Shown here one piece after another: positions 1-7,807 of a DNA stretch of 64,000 nt (position 1 is its first letter; every line of letters begins with the position of its first letter). The position numbers were made by a program, and so were the translations under genes. Location of the stretch: NCBI RefSeq assembly GCF_021043395.1, contig NZ_JAJNKE010000020.1, positions 1-64,000 of the forward strand, in the 5' to 3' direction. The stretch is from Clostridium guangxiense (GTDB lineage Bacteria; Bacillota; Clostridia; Clostridiales; Clostridiaceae). The notes under the pieces are model-generated. The model was given only the letters and a program-made list of their open reading frames with translations, had not been told where the DNA came from and ran no database searches.

Positions 1-257
1 TATCGTCTTAGATTTATTAGCTTTATTTAATATCCCAAATCAATATCACCTCGCTAAATTCCAGTTTGTAAGGATAAATTTGGTATTGGTAATTTAAATA
101 TTTCAGCTTGTTTATCTATATAGATAAAATACTTGAAAACCTAAAATTACGAATATAAGATTTATACCGATAAACTTAAATTTGAAACAGTGCACAGTGA
201 ATTGTTTCAAGTTCCAAAGTGCCAATCTTTATATAGAGAGTTAGAAAGGAGAAAAAA
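1..257. other. Upstream region of rlmB, no gene seen
   Basis: No convincing reading frame on either strand. An inverted repeat TTGAAACA (182-189) / TGTTTCAA (203-210) encloses GTGCACAGTGAA, which resembles the sequence at the start of the ptb transcript near 59401. A good ribosome binding site (GAAAGGAG) lies just before the rlmB ATG. I see no strong promoter; rlmB is probably transcribed from upstream of the window or from a weak start here. Confidence 0.5.
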
Positions 258-1004
258 ATGGAAAATGAAAATCTAATAGAAGGAAGAAATGCCGTAATAG
301 AAGCGTTAAAAGGTGATAGAACCATTGAACAATTGTTTGTAGCTAAAGGTACAAAGGAAGGCTCAATAAATGTTGTTTTAGCAAAGGCAAAGGAAAAAGG
401 AATAGCAGTTAAGCTTGTAGATAGAAGAAAGCTAGATCAAATGTCACAAACACATTCACATCAAGGAGTTATAGCGGAAACAACTCCATATAAGTATTAT
501 GAAGTTGAGGATATTTTAGAATATGCTAAGAAAAAGAACGAAGCTCCATTCATAGTAATTTTGGATGAAATTGAGGATCCACATAACTTTGGCTCTATAA
601 TGAGAACAGCAGAAGTTTGTGGTGTTCATGGAATTATAATTTCCAAAAGAAGGAATGTAGGGGTAACATCTGTTGTCTATAAAACATCAGCAGGAGCAGC
701 TCAGCATATGAGAATTGCTAAGGTGAATAATATAAACTCAGCAATAGATAAGCTTAAAGAGAATAATATATGGATTTATGGTGCTGAAATGGAAGGTAAG
801 GAATATTGTTTTGATACGGATTTAACTGGACCGGCAGCACTAGTTATAGGAAGTGAAGGACAAGGTATGTCTAAGCTTACAAAACAAAAGTGTGATGTTC
901 TTGTAAAAATACCTATGATAGGTAGGATTTCATCTCTAAATGCTTCTGTTGCAGGAGGAATCATTATGTATGAAATTCTTAAACAGAGAATAAAAAGAGG
1001 GTAA
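258..1004 (+). CDS. rlmB: 23S rRNA (guanosine-2'-O-)-methyltransferase RlmB, SpoU/TrmH family
   Basis: 248-residue SPOUT-class RNA 2'-O-methyltransferase. A short N-terminal RNA-binding substrate domain (about residues 5-75, starting with EGRNAVIEAL) precedes the knotted SpoU domain. All three SpoU motifs are present: NFGSIMRTAE (motif 1), LVIGSEGQGMS (motif 2) and IPMIGRISSLNASVA (motif 3), which form the SAM pocket and the catalytic Asn/Arg/Ser set. Length is normal for the family. It is followed after 4 bases by the YacP-type RNase gene and then sigH, the usual clostridial order. The exact guanosine target cannot be read from sequence; RlmB is the closest named member. Confidence 0.92.
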   Translation: MENENLIEGRNAVIEALKGDRTIEQLFVAKGTKEGSINVVLAKAKEKGIAVKLVDRRKLDQMSQTHSHQGVIAETTPYKYYEVEDILEYAKKKNEAPFIVILDEIEDPHNFGSIMRTAEVCGVHGIIISKRRNVGVTSVVYKTSAGAAQHMRIAKVNNINSAIDKLKENNIWIYGAEMEGKEYCFDTDLTGPAALVIGSEGQGMSKLTKQKCDVLVKIPMIGRISSLNASVAGGIIMYEILKQRIKRG

Positions 1005-1008
1005 AACC

Positions 1009-1536
1009 TTGAAAACAATATTTGTTGATGGATATAACGTAATAAACAGTTGGGCGGAACTAAATAGTATAAAAAACAATATAAATTTAGAAAGTGCAAG
1101 AGAAAAACTTATTGAAATTTTAATAGATTATTCCGAATTTAAAGGATACAAAATTTTTTTGGTTTTTGATGCTCATCTTATACAAGGCAATTCTGGAGAG
1201 AAAATTAAGGTTACAAAAAATTTAATTGTGGTATATACAAAAGAGTCGGAAACGGCAGATAGTTTTATAGAGAAATATGTAAATAGTATTGGACGAAAGT
1301 ATGAAGTTTGCGTTGTTACATCCGATAATTTAGAGCAGCAGGTTGTTTTTCAAAGAGGCTCTACAAGAATGTCATCTATAGAGTTTTACAATGAAGTCAT
1401 AAATGTTAAGGGGAAAATAAGCTTAAAAGCAAAAAAAATAGCTAGTGAAAAAAGATATAACAGAATAGAAGATCGTCTTGATGACAATACTTTTAAGATT
1501 TTGGATAAAATTAGAAAAGATGATAAAAATAGTTGA
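1009..1536 (+). CDS. yacP: YacP/Rae1-type NYN-domain ribonuclease
   Basis: 175 residues starting at a TTG codon with weak AGAGGG pairing upstream, only 4 bases after rlmB, so translation is probably coupled. The N-terminus (IFVDGYNVINSW) and the acidic positions in LVFDAH and ETADSFIEK, VVTSDN are the hallmarks of PIN-like NYN nucleases. In Bacillus the orthologue Rae1 enters the ribosomal A site and cuts specific mRNAs; that role is inferred from family and synteny (rlmB-yacP-sigH). The C-terminus is basic, consistent with RNA binding. Confidence 0.85.
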   Translation: MKTIFVDGYNVINSWAELNSIKNNINLESAREKLIEILIDYSEFKGYKIFLVFDAHLIQGNSGEKIKVTKNLIVVYTKESETADSFIEKYVNSIGRKYEVCVVTSDNLEQQVVFQRGSTRMSSIEFYNEVINVKGKISLKAKKIASEKRYNRIEDRLDDNTFKILDKIRKDDKNS

Positions 1537-1562
1537 CTTATAAAATAATGCTAATATATAAT
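1533..1562 (+). promoter_or_regulatory. Predicted sigma-A promoter for sigH
   Basis: TTGACT (1533-1538) and TATAAT (1557-1562) are separated by 18 bases. The -35 box overlaps the stop codon of the preceding RNase gene. It would let sigH be transcribed independently of rlmB-yacP. Confidence 0.65.
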
Positions 1563-1599
1563 TACAATATTGAGGTAATTATACTTGGGGGGGATATAG

Positions 1600-2241
1600 T
1601 TGGATAATGATGCGATTATAAATAATGCTGATGCTGTGTATGAAGATAAAATAGATGAAGAGATAGTTATGTTGGCGAAGTCAGGTGATATAAAATCACA
1701 AGAATATCTTATAAATAAGTATCAAAACTTTGTAAAGGCTAAAGCTAAATCTTATTTTCTTATAGGGGCAGATAAAGAAGATATATGTCAAGAAGGAATG
1801 ATAGGACTATATAAAGCTATAAGAGATTTTAAACCAAATAAATTATCATCGTTTAAAGCCTTTGCGGAACTTTGCATAACAAGACAAATAATAACTGCAA
1901 TTAAGACAGCTACAAGGCAAAAGCATATTCCTTTAAATACTTATATTTCCCTAAATAAGCCAATATATGATGAAGAGTCTGATAGAACTTTATTTGATGT
2001 TATATCTGGTCTAAAAGTTGCAGATCCAGAAGAACTTATGATAAGTAAAGAAGAAGTAAAAAAGATAAAGAATGGTATAGGTGAAGTATTATCTGATTTA
2101 GAAATGGAAGTACTTATGTATTATTTAGAAGGTAAATCGTATCAGGAAATAGCCTGCGATTTGGATAGAGGAGCAAAGTCGATAGATAATGCTCTTCAGC
2201 GGGTAAAAAGAAAATTGGAAAAGTGCCTCGAAAAAAGATAA
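1600..2241 (+). CDS. sigH: RNA polymerase sigma-H factor (Spo0H)
   Basis: 213-residue sigma-70-family protein with region 2 (DEEIVMLAKSGD through YKAIRDFKPNK, including the DICQEGMIGL segment) and a region 4 helix-turn-helix (LEGKSYQEIACDLDR, KSIDNALQRVKRKL). Size and domain layout match Spo0H, the sigma factor for early sporulation and transition-phase genes; the synteny rlmB-yacP-sigH supports this. The TTG start at 1600 is chosen because a strong G-rich Shine-Dalgarno stretch (1587-1593) sits just upstream; no other in-frame start is as well placed. It has its own promoter. Confidence 0.93.
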   Translation: MDNDAIINNADAVYEDKIDEEIVMLAKSGDIKSQEYLINKYQNFVKAKAKSYFLIGADKEDICQEGMIGLYKAIRDFKPNKLSSFKAFAELCITRQIITAIKTATRQKHIPLNTYISLNKPIYDEESDRTLFDVISGLKVADPEELMISKEEVKKIKNGIGEVLSDLEMEVLMYYLEGKSYQEIACDLDRGAKSIDNALQRVKRKLEKCLEKR

Positions 2242-2249
2242 GCTTTGTA

Positions 2250-2278
2250 TTGACAAAGAAAATTGTTGATAGTAAAAT
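2250..2278 (+). promoter_or_regulatory. Predicted sigma-A promoter for tRNA-Gly, tRNA-Thr and tuf
   Basis: TTGACA (2250-2255), 17-base spacer, TAAAAT (2273-2278). A near-consensus promoter just downstream of sigH and 49 bases before the first tRNA; no terminator separates the tRNAs from tuf, so a joint transcript is likely. Confidence 0.7.
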
Positions 2279-2327
2279 AAATAATTGTTACGTGATTAAG
2301 TATTCAGTAGTTTGTTCACGTAAATAT

Positions 2328-2402
2328 GCGGGAGTAGCTCAGTGGTAGAGCACTAGCTTCCCAAGCTGGGTGTCGCGGGTTCGATACCCGTTTCCCGCTC
2401 CA
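2328..2402 (+). tRNA. tRNA-Gly (anticodon CCC)
   Basis: Full cloverleaf: acceptor GCGGGAG pairs with TTCCCGC, D arm GCTC...GAGC, anticodon stem CTAGC/GCTGG with loop TTCCCAA (anticodon CCC, reads GGG), T arm GCGGG/CCCGT with TTCGATA loop, and an encoded CCA end. GGG is a rare codon in this AT-rich genome; having its tRNA in a strong EF-Tu transcript is notable. Confidence 0.95.
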
Positions 2403-2412
2403 AATGGATATT

Positions 2413-2488
2413 GCCCATGTAGCTCAGTAGGTAGAGCGTCACCTTGGTAAGGTGGAGGTCACCAGTTCAAATCTGGCCGTGGGCTCCA
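2413..2488 (+). tRNA. tRNA-Thr (anticodon GGT)
   Basis: Cloverleaf with acceptor GCCCATG/CGTGGGC, anticodon stem TCACC/GGTGG and loop TTGGTAA (anticodon GGT, reads ACC/ACT), T arm CCAGT...ATCTGG, and encoded CCA. It lies 10 bases after tRNA-Gly and about 100 bases before tuf, recalling the tRNA-tufB arrangement of other bacteria. Confidence 0.95.
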
Positions 2489-2590
2489 AAGGTTAAATAC
2501 ATACAATACACCAGGAACAGTTTACATGATTAAAACTGTGGATTTCGTCATGAGATTGATGAATCATTTATTATTAAGGAGGAACCAGAA

Positions 2591-3784
2591 ATGGCAAAGG
2601 AAAAATTTGAAAGAAACAAACCACATGTAAACATAGGAACAATAGGACACGTAGATCATGGTAAGACAACATTAACAGCAGCAATCACAACAATTTTATC
2701 AAAAGAAGGAAAGGCAAAAGCTTTCAAATATGATGAAATTGATAAAGCACCAGAAGAAAAAGAAAGAGGAATAACAATCAACACAGCACACGTTGAGTAT
2801 GAAACAGAAAACAGACACTATGCGCACGTAGACTGTCCAGGACATGCTGACTATGTAAAGAACATGATCACAGGAGCAGCACAAATGGATGGAGCAATAC
2901 TAGTAGTAAGTGCAGCAGATGGTCCAATGCCACAAACAAGAGAGCATATACTATTAGCATCAAGAGTTGGAGTACAATATATAGTAGTATTCTTAAATAA
3001 AGCAGACCAAGTAGATGATCCAGAATTAATCGACTTAGTAGAAATGGAAGTAAGAGAGTTATTAAATGAATATGGATTCCCTGGCGACGATACACCAATC
3101 GTAGTAGGAAGTGCATTAAAAGCATTAGAGAACCCAGACGATGCAGAAGCAATAAAGCCAATAAAAGACTTAATGGCACAAGTAGATGAGTATATCCCAA
3201 CTCCACAAAGAGCAACAGATAAGCCATTCTTAATGCCAATAGAAGATATCTTCACAATCACAGGAAGAGGAACAGTTGCAACAGGAAGAGTAGAAAGTGG
3301 AGTATTGCACGTAGGAGACGAAGTAGAAATCGTAGGATTAAGCGATGAAACAAGAAAAGTAGTAGTAACTGGAGTAGAAATGTTCAGAAAGTTACTAGAT
3401 GAAGCAATGGCAGGAGATAACATCGGAGCATTGTTAAGAGGAGTTCAAAGAGAAGACATCGAAAGAGGTCAGGTACTAGCAAAACCAGGATCAGTAACAC
3501 CACATCACAAATTTGTAGGTCAGGTATACGTATTAAAGAAAGAAGAAGGCGGAAGACATACACCATTCTTCAACGGATATAGACCACAGTTCTACTTCAG
3601 AACAACAGACGTAACTGGAACAATCCAATTACCAGAAGGAGTAGAAATGGTAATGCCAGGAGACCACATAGACATGACAGTAGAATTAATAACAAAAGTA
3701 GCAATGAATGAAAACTTAAGATTTGCAATAAGAGAAGGCGGAAGAACAGTAGGTTCAGGAGTTGTTACTACTATTTTAGAATAA
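2591..3784 (+). CDS. tuf: Elongation factor Tu (copy 1)
   Basis: 397-residue translational GTPase that delivers aminoacyl-tRNA to the ribosome. G1 GHVDHGKTT near residue 19, effector region [14 protein letters not shown]3 DCPGHADY, G4 NKAD and G5 GSALKA are intact, followed by the two beta-barrel domains. The ribosome binding site AAGGAGG sits 11 bases upstream. The gene is identical to the copy at 18759-19952, including the Shine-Dalgarno region, and uses A-ending codons (GTA, GCA, GGA, AGA) far more strictly than its neighbours. This copy is downstream of two tRNA genes rather than in the str operon. Confidence 0.98.
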   Translation: MAKEKFERNKPHVNIGTIGHVDHGKTTLTAAITTILSKEGKAKAFKYDEIDKAPEEKERGITINTAHVEYETENRHYAHVDCPGHADYVKNMITGAAQMDGAILVVSAADGPMPQTREHILLASRVGVQYIVVFLNKADQVDDPELIDLVEMEVRELLNEYGFPGDDTPIVVGSALKALENPDDAEAIKPIKDLMAQVDEYIPTPQRATDKPFLMPIEDIFTITGRGTVATGRVESGVLHVGDEVEIVGLSDETRKVVVTGVEMFRKLLDEAMAGDNIGALLRGVQREDIERGQVLAKPGSVTPHHKFVGQVYVLKKEEGGRHTPFFNGYRPQFYFRTTDVTGTIQLPEGVEMVMPGDHIDMTVELITKVAMNENLRFAIREGGRTVGSGVVTTILE

Positions 3785-3796
3785 ATTACTCTTACG

Positions 3797-3823
3797 AACG
3801 GATTGGGGTGAGCCTAATCCGTT
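3797..3823 (+). terminator. Hairpin after tuf copy 1, weak terminator
   Basis: AACGGATTGGG pairs with CCTAATCCGTT (11 pairs, one G-T) around a 5-base loop. The downstream tract TTGTGTAT is poor in T, so termination may be partial. Confidence 0.5.
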
Positions 3824-3945
3824 TGTGTATGATTAAGATGATTTTTTATTGAAATGTTTTAGTGATGATAGATTCTGCATTGAATTCTATTAAGACAATT
3901 TTTCAATAAATCTTACATAATAAAAAATAATGCTAGAAAAATTAG

Positions 3946-3974
3946 TTGACATATATACTACATTATGATAAATT
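3946..3974 (+). promoter_or_regulatory. Predicted sigma-A promoter for rpmG-secE-nusG
   Basis: TTGACA (3946-3951), 17-base spacer, TAAATT (3969-3974). It stands about 60 bases before rpmG in an otherwise empty spacer. Confidence 0.55.
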
Positions 3975-4037
3975 AATAAGGTAGTGCATATTTTCAGAAA
4001 AATCGAGTTTTTCTGCAGTAACTGGGAGGTGTAGATT

Positions 4038-4187
4038 GTGAGAGTAAAAGTAACATTAGCATGTACAGATTGCAAACAGAGAAATTACAATACAATGAAA
4101 AACAAGAAAAATAATCCAGATAGGTTAGAGATGAGAAAATATTGTCCATTTTGCCACAAACATACACTTCATAAAGAAACAAAATAG
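4038..4187 (+). CDS. rpmG: 50S ribosomal protein L33
   Basis: 49 codons from a GTG start preceded by GGGAGGTG; shorter than common ORF cut-offs. The protein begins [12 protein letters not shown] and ends HKETK. It keeps both zinc-binding pairs, C9-x2-C12 and C36-PF-C39, so it is the zinc-containing (C+) form of L33. The order rpmG-secE-nusG-rplK-rplA is standard for Firmicutes. Confidence 0.95.
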   Translation: MRVKVTLACTDCKQRNYNTMKNKKNNPDRLEMRKYCPFCHKHTLHKETK

Positions 4188-4231
4188 GTAATTAACCGTA
4201 TTTTGTAATAACTTTTAGGATGTGAATAAAA

Positions 4232-4456
4232 ATGGCTGCTAATGTAAAAAATGATAATGTAAAGAAATCACCATTAAAAGGTTTCATTGGATTTTTTAAA
4301 GACCTTGCAAATGAAACACATAGAATTACGTGGCCTTCAAAGGAAGATACTAAAAAATCTACAATATCGGTAATAATATTTTGTGCTATATGTATAGCGC
4401 TAGTGGCAGTGTTGGATTATGGCTTTAATAACCTCTTTAGGGTGATCTTTAAGTAA
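4232..4456 (+). CDS. secE: Protein translocase subunit SecE
   Basis: 74 residues. An amphipathic segment containing FFKDLANETHRITWPS is followed by a single membrane span (about residues 48-66, ISVIIFCAICIALVAVLDYG), the usual one-span Gram-positive SecE. It clamps the SecY pore. The start is ATG 4232; the Shine-Dalgarno is weak (TAGGATG). Confidence 0.95.
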   Translation: MAANVKNDNVKKSPLKGFIGFFKDLANETHRITWPSKEDTKKSTISVIIFCAICIALVAVLDYGFNNLFRVIFK

Positions 4457-4463
4457 GATGAAA

Positions 4464-4502
4464 GGGAGGTTATAGGTTCAGGGTGTTCCTGTTCCTTTAA
4501 TT
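4464..4502 (+). promoter_or_regulatory. Distant Shine-Dalgarno and small hairpin before nusG
   Basis: The only good ribosome binding site, GGGAGG (4464-4469), is 33 bases upstream of the nusG ATG, too far for normal initiation. Between them GG-TT-CAGG (4475-4482) can pair with CCTG-TT-CC (4488-4495) over loop GTGTT. Folding would bring the site to about 12 bases from the start. No in-frame start lies nearer: the frame is closed by TAG at 4473. Confidence 0.4.
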
Positions 4503-5024
4503 ATGAGTGAAAGAGTTAGATGGTATGTTGTTCATACATATTCAGGGTACGAAAATAAGGTAAAAGCTAATATTGAAAAGACTATTGAAAATAGAAATCT
4601 TGAAAATCTTATCTTTGACATACAAGTTCCATTACAAGAAGAAGTTGAAGAAAAAGATGGAAAAAAGAAAATAACATTAAAAAAGGTATTCCCTGGTTAT
4701 GTGCTCATAAAAATGCTTATGACTGATGAATCTTGGTATGTTGTTAGAAATACAAGAGGATGTACCGGATTTGTTGGACCAGGATCAAAACCAGTTCCTT
4801 TGACTGATGAAGAAGTTGAATCTATGGGCATAAAGGAAAAGGTTGTTGATATTGATGTAAAAGTTGGAGAAAATGTGAGAGTTATCTCAGGACCACTTTT
4901 AGATCAGGTTGCATTAATTCAGGAAATAAATACTGAAAAACATAAGATTAAAGGTTTAGTTAACATGTTTGGCAGGGAAACTCCTGTTGAACTTGATTTT
5001 AATCAAATAGAAAAATTGGATTAA
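4503..5024 (+). CDS. nusG: Transcription termination/antitermination factor NusG
   Basis: 173 residues. The NGN domain (RWYVVHTYSGYENKVK to about residue 105, with FPGYVLIKM) binds the RNA polymerase clamp; the C-terminal KOW domain (VKVGENVRVISGPLLDQV onward) contacts NusE/Rho or the ribosome. Length and order (secE-nusG-rplK) are typical. The start is the first available ATG in frame; its Shine-Dalgarno is displaced. Confidence 0.96.
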   Translation: MSERVRWYVVHTYSGYENKVKANIEKTIENRNLENLIFDIQVPLQEEVEEKDGKKKITLKKVFPGYVLIKMLMTDESWYVVRNTRGCTGFVGPGSKPVPLTDEEVESMGIKEKVVDIDVKVGENVRVISGPLLDQVALIQEINTEKHKIKGLVNMFGRETPVELDFNQIEKLD

Positions 5025-5066
5025 AATTATCCAATTATTTAAACTACATTAGGAGGTGTATGTTTT

Positions 5067-5492
5067 ATGGCAAAGAAAGTAGTAGGTTTAATAAAACTAC
5101 AATTGCCTGCAGGAAAGGCAACTCCAGCTCCACCAGTTGGTCCAGCACTTGGACAACACGGTGTAAATATCATGGCATTTTGTAAAGAATACAATGCTAA
5201 AACTGCTAATCAGGCAGGATTAACAATACCAGTTGTGATTACAGTTTATCAGGATAGATCTTTTAGTTTCATATTAAAGACTCCTCCAGCAGCTGTATTG
5301 ATTAAAAAAGCATTAGGAATAAATAGTGGTTCAGGTGTTCCTAACAAAACTAAAGTAGGAAAATTAACTAAAGACCAACTTAAGCAAATTGCTGAAACAA
5401 AAATGCCAGATTTAAATGCAGCATCATTAGAAGCTGCAATGAATATGATAGCTGGAACTGCAAGAAGCATGGGCGTAGAAGTAGAAAAATAG
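5067..5492 (+). CDS. rplK: 50S ribosomal protein L11
   Basis: 141 residues, the normal length. N-terminal proline-rich segment [20 protein letters not shown] and C-terminal rRNA-binding domain ending in [13 protein letters not shown]11 binds the GTPase-associated 23S rRNA region with L10/L12 and is the thiopeptide target and RelA sensor. AGGAGGTG lies just upstream. Confidence 0.98.
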   Translation: MAKKVVGLIKLQLPAGKATPAPPVGPALGQHGVNIMAFCKEYNAKTANQAGLTIPVVITVYQDRSFSFILKTPPAAVLIKKALGINSGSGVPNKTKVGKLTKDQLKQIAETKMPDLNAASLEAAMNMIAGTARSMGVEVEK

Positions 5493-5558
5493 TATGTTTT
5501 TAAATTGTGGGAGGTATAACAATAGTTGTGCCATTATTACCACGAAGGAGGAATAAAA

Positions 5559-6248
5559 ATGGGAAAGAATTATGTGGAAAGTGCAAAGCTTGTTGATAAA
5601 AATGCTTTGTATACACCAGAAGAAGCAATGGATTTAGTTATGAAGACATCTAAAGCTAAATTCGATGAAACTGTTGAACTTGCAATTAGACTTGGAGTAG
5701 ATCCAAGACATGCAGATCAACAAGTAAGAGGTGCTATTGTATTACCTCATGGAACAGGTAAAGAAGTAAAAGTATTAGTTTTTGCAAAGGGCGATAAAGC
5801 AAAAGAAGCTCAGGATGCAGGAGCAGATTATGTAGGAGCAGAAGAGTACGCTGCTAAAATACAAAATGAAAATTGGTTTGATTTTGATGTAGTTGTTGCA
5901 ACACCAGATATGATGGGTGTAGTAGGAAGGTTAGGAAGAGTATTAGGACCAAAAGGTTTAATGCCAAATCCAAAATCAGGAACAGTTACATTTGATATTA
6001 CAAAAGCATTATCAGAAATTAAAGCTGGTAAAGTTGAATATAGAGTTGATAAAACTGCTATAATTCACGTTTTGATTGGAAAAAGTTCATTTGGAACTCA
6101 AAAATTAATTGAAAACTTCCACGTATTAATGGAAGCAATAGTAAAAGCTAAACCAGCTTCAGCTAAAGGTCAGTATATTAAATCTGTAGCAGTTTCATCT
6201 ACTATGGGACCTGGAATAAAAATAAATCCAGTTAAAGTTTTAGATTAA
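5559..6248 (+). CDS. rplA: 50S ribosomal protein L1
   Basis: 229 residues from ATG 5559, which follows GAAGGAGG at the right distance; the longer in-frame reading from 5526 has no binding site. Contains the L1 signature [17 protein letters not shown] and binding residues in [10 protein letters not shown]1 forms the mobile L1 stalk beside the E site and in many bacteria represses its own rplK-rplA message. Confidence 0.98.
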   Translation: MGKNYVESAKLVDKNALYTPEEAMDLVMKTSKAKFDETVELAIRLGVDPRHADQQVRGAIVLPHGTGKEVKVLVFAKGDKAKEAQDAGADYVGAEEYAAKIQNENWFDFDVVVATPDMMGVVGRLGRVLGPKGLMPNPKSGTVTFDITKALSEIKAGKVEYRVDKTAIIHVLIGKSSFGTQKLIENFHVLMEAIVKAKPASAKGQYIKSVAVSSTMGPGIKINPVKVLD

Positions 6249-6298
6249 TATTGATTTTTTAGTTTAAATATTATATACTTTTAAAGTCAAATAGTAAA

Positions 6299-6417
6299 TA
6301 CTCCGTAGATAGTAGGTGCTTTAAAGCGTAACGGGAAACCAACCTGCCGAGGATTCCAATATATGCGTGTAAATATATGGTCTCTTCGAATTTTACGGAG
6401 AGGCCTTTGATTTTATT
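6299..6417 (+). promoter_or_regulatory. L10(L12)4-type ribosomal protein leader
   Basis: The 228-base gap before rplJ holds a conserved-looking structured segment with GTAGATAGTAGGTGC, ACGGGAAACCAACCTGCCGAGG and a terminal hairpin. This matches my memory of the L10 leader found before rplJ in Firmicutes, where the L10-L12 complex binds and promotes early termination. Boundaries are approximate. Confidence 0.75.
6379..6417 (+). terminator. Attenuator hairpin in the rplJ leader
   Basis: GGTCTCTTCG pairs with CGGAGAGGCC (10 pairs, two G-T) around AATTTTA, followed by TTTGATTTTATT. As an intrinsic terminator 60 bases before rplJ it is the likely switch of the L10 leader. Confidence 0.75.
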
Positions 6418-6476
6418 ATAAAGTATTTTGAAATTTTTAATAGAGCAGTTTAATACTGTGAGGAGGTGGATACACA

Positions 6477-6983
6477 GTGCCAAATAAAAACAGACAATTA
6501 AAAGAAGAAAAAATTGCTGAAATAAAAGAAAAAATGGATAAGGCTCAGGCTTTGATATTGGTTAAATATCAAGGATTAAATGTTGAAGAGGATACTGCAC
6601 TTAGAAAACAATTAAGAGAAGCCGGTGTTGAATATAAAGTATATAAAAACACTTTAGCTAGTAGAGCTGCAAAAGAACTAGGTCATGAAAGTATAACTAA
6701 ATATTTTGAAGGACCAGTAGCAGTAGCAATGGGCTATGACGATGTTACAGCTCCAGCAAGAATCTTAAATGATTTTGCAAAAGATCATAAGGCATTGGAA
6801 CTTATTGGAGGATTGGTAAATGGGGAAGAATTCGATACTAACAAGGTAAAGGAACTCGCTTCAGTACCACCAAAAGAAGTTCTTATTGCAAAACTTCTTG
6901 GAAGCTTCAAGGCTCCATTATCAAAATTTGCTTACTTGTTAAGCGCAGTTCAAGAAAAGAAACAGACTGAAGAGCAAGCATAA
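6477..6983 (+). CDS. rplJ: 50S ribosomal protein L10
   Basis: 168 residues from GTG 6477, preceded by GAGGAGGTGG. N-terminal rRNA-binding domain ([30 protein letters not shown]) and C-terminal helix ([16 protein letters not shown]) that docks L7/L12 dimers. Co-transcribed with rplL; the structured leader just upstream is the expected autoregulatory site. Confidence 0.97.
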   Translation: MPNKNRQLKEEKIAEIKEKMDKAQALILVKYQGLNVEEDTALRKQLREAGVEYKVYKNTLASRAAKELGHESITKYFEGPVAVAMGYDDVTAPARILNDFAKDHKALELIGGLVNGEEFDTNKVKELASVPPKEVLIAKLLGSFKAPLSKFAYLLSAVQEKKQTEEQA

Positions 6984-7037
6984 TAAAATTATAAAAATAT
7001 AAAATAGAGTGAGAAAAATTCGGAGGTGCTATATATA

Positions 7038-7403
7038 ATGGTAAAAGAAGAAATTATAGAAGCTATAAAAGGTATGACTGTATTAGAATTAAATGAATTA
7101 GTAAAAGCTTGTGAAGAAGAATTTGGAGTAAGTGCTGCAGCTCCAGTAGCAGCAGGCGCAGCAGGTGCAGCAGGTGCTGCAGCTGAAGAAAAAACTGAAT
7201 TCGATGTAGTATTAGCAGAAACTGGTGCTCAGAAGATAAAAGTTATAAAAGCTGTTAGAGAAGCAACTGGATTAGGATTAAAAGAAGCTAAAGAATTAGT
7301 AGATGGAGCTCCTAAGACAATTAAAGAAGCAGTAGCTAAAGAAGAAGCAGAAGCTATGAAAGCTAAACTCGAAGAAGCTGGTGCAAAAGTAGAATTAAAA
7401 TAG
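7038..7403 (+). CDS. rplL: 50S ribosomal protein L7/L12
   Basis: 121 residues from ATG 7038; a GTG further up at 7026 overlaps the GGAGGTG binding site and cannot be the start. N-terminal dimerisation helices, an Ala/Gly-rich hinge (residues about 33-53) and the C-terminal factor-binding domain with [20 protein letters not shown]. Multiple copies form the stalk that recruits EF-Tu, EF-G and other factors. Confidence 0.98.
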   Translation: MVKEEIIEAIKGMTVLELNELVKACEEEFGVSAAAPVAAGAAGAAGAAAEEKTEFDVVLAETGAQKIKVIKAVREATGLGLKEAKELVDGAPKTIKEAVAKEEAEAMKAKLEEAGAKVELK

Positions 7404-7418
7404 TTAAAATGATTAACT

Positions 7419-7450
7419 AAAAAGAGCACTCGTAAGAGGGCTCTTTTTTT
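7419..7450 (+). terminator. Intrinsic terminator after rplL
   Basis: AAAAGAGC pairs with GCTCTTTT around an inner AC/CGTAAGAG loop and is followed by seven Ts. It separates rplJL from rpoBC. Confidence 0.85.
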
Positions 7451-7489
7451 AGAGTAATTAAATGTAAAGAATGAAATCAATTCAACTGA

Positions 7490-7548
7490 AAATACATATA
7501 TGAACCAAAATCTCTTGAAGATTCAAATTTTGGTTCATGTATGTATTT
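7490..7548. repeat. Long inverted repeat with TGAACCAAAAT core
   Basis: Positions 7490-7511 pair with 7527-7548 (22 pairs, one G-T) around a 15-base loop. The core TGAACCAAAAT...ATTTTGGTTCA is the same as in the hairpin at 45611-45650, 38 kb away. It lies between the rplL terminator and the rpoB promoter and codes for nothing visible. Confidence 0.8.
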
Positions 7549-7612
7549 AGTTTCATAATGGTTTCATTGTATTACAACATGTAGAATTGATACATTAAAT
7601 TTATAATTTATG

Positions 7613-7641
7613 TTGACTTTTAATATTTTGTGTGATAAAAT
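7613..7641 (+). promoter_or_regulatory. Predicted sigma-A promoter for rpoBC and its leader
   Basis: TTGACT (7613-7618), 17-base spacer, TAAAAT (7636-7641). The start would leave a leader of about 160 bases before rpoB. In it CCAAAAATG (7744-7752) pairs with CATTTTTGG (7768-7776), followed by TTATTTTAG, a possible weak attenuator. Nothing else is recognisable in the 7451-7807 gap apart from the inverted repeat at 7490. Confidence 0.65.
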
Positions 7642-7807
7642 AACTAAATGCGAAGAATTGTATGTTTTTTATAAAATATTCTAGTTCAACTGAATTATTA
7701 GTGTGAATGTGGATATAATAAAAAGATAGTTATTGTAAACAATCCAAAAATGTGCTTAAAGGAAGGTCATTTTTGGTTATTTTAGTTTATGCAAGGGGTG
7801 AAGGCTA

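Noticed and set aside
2851-3423. Long minus-strand reading frames of 190 and 123 codons inside tuf
   Set aside because: They recur at the same place in both identical tuf copies and follow from the gene's strict codon choice; compositions are low-complexity and no binding sites precede them.
5526-5558. Longer N-terminus for L1
   Set aside because: The extra 11 residues have no ribosome binding site and do not resemble L1; ATG 5559 has GAAGGAGG at correct distance.
6271-6483. Minus-strand 70-codon frame in the rplA-rplJ gap
   Set aside because: It covers the L10-type leader in reverse; the RNA structure on the + strand explains the sequence better.
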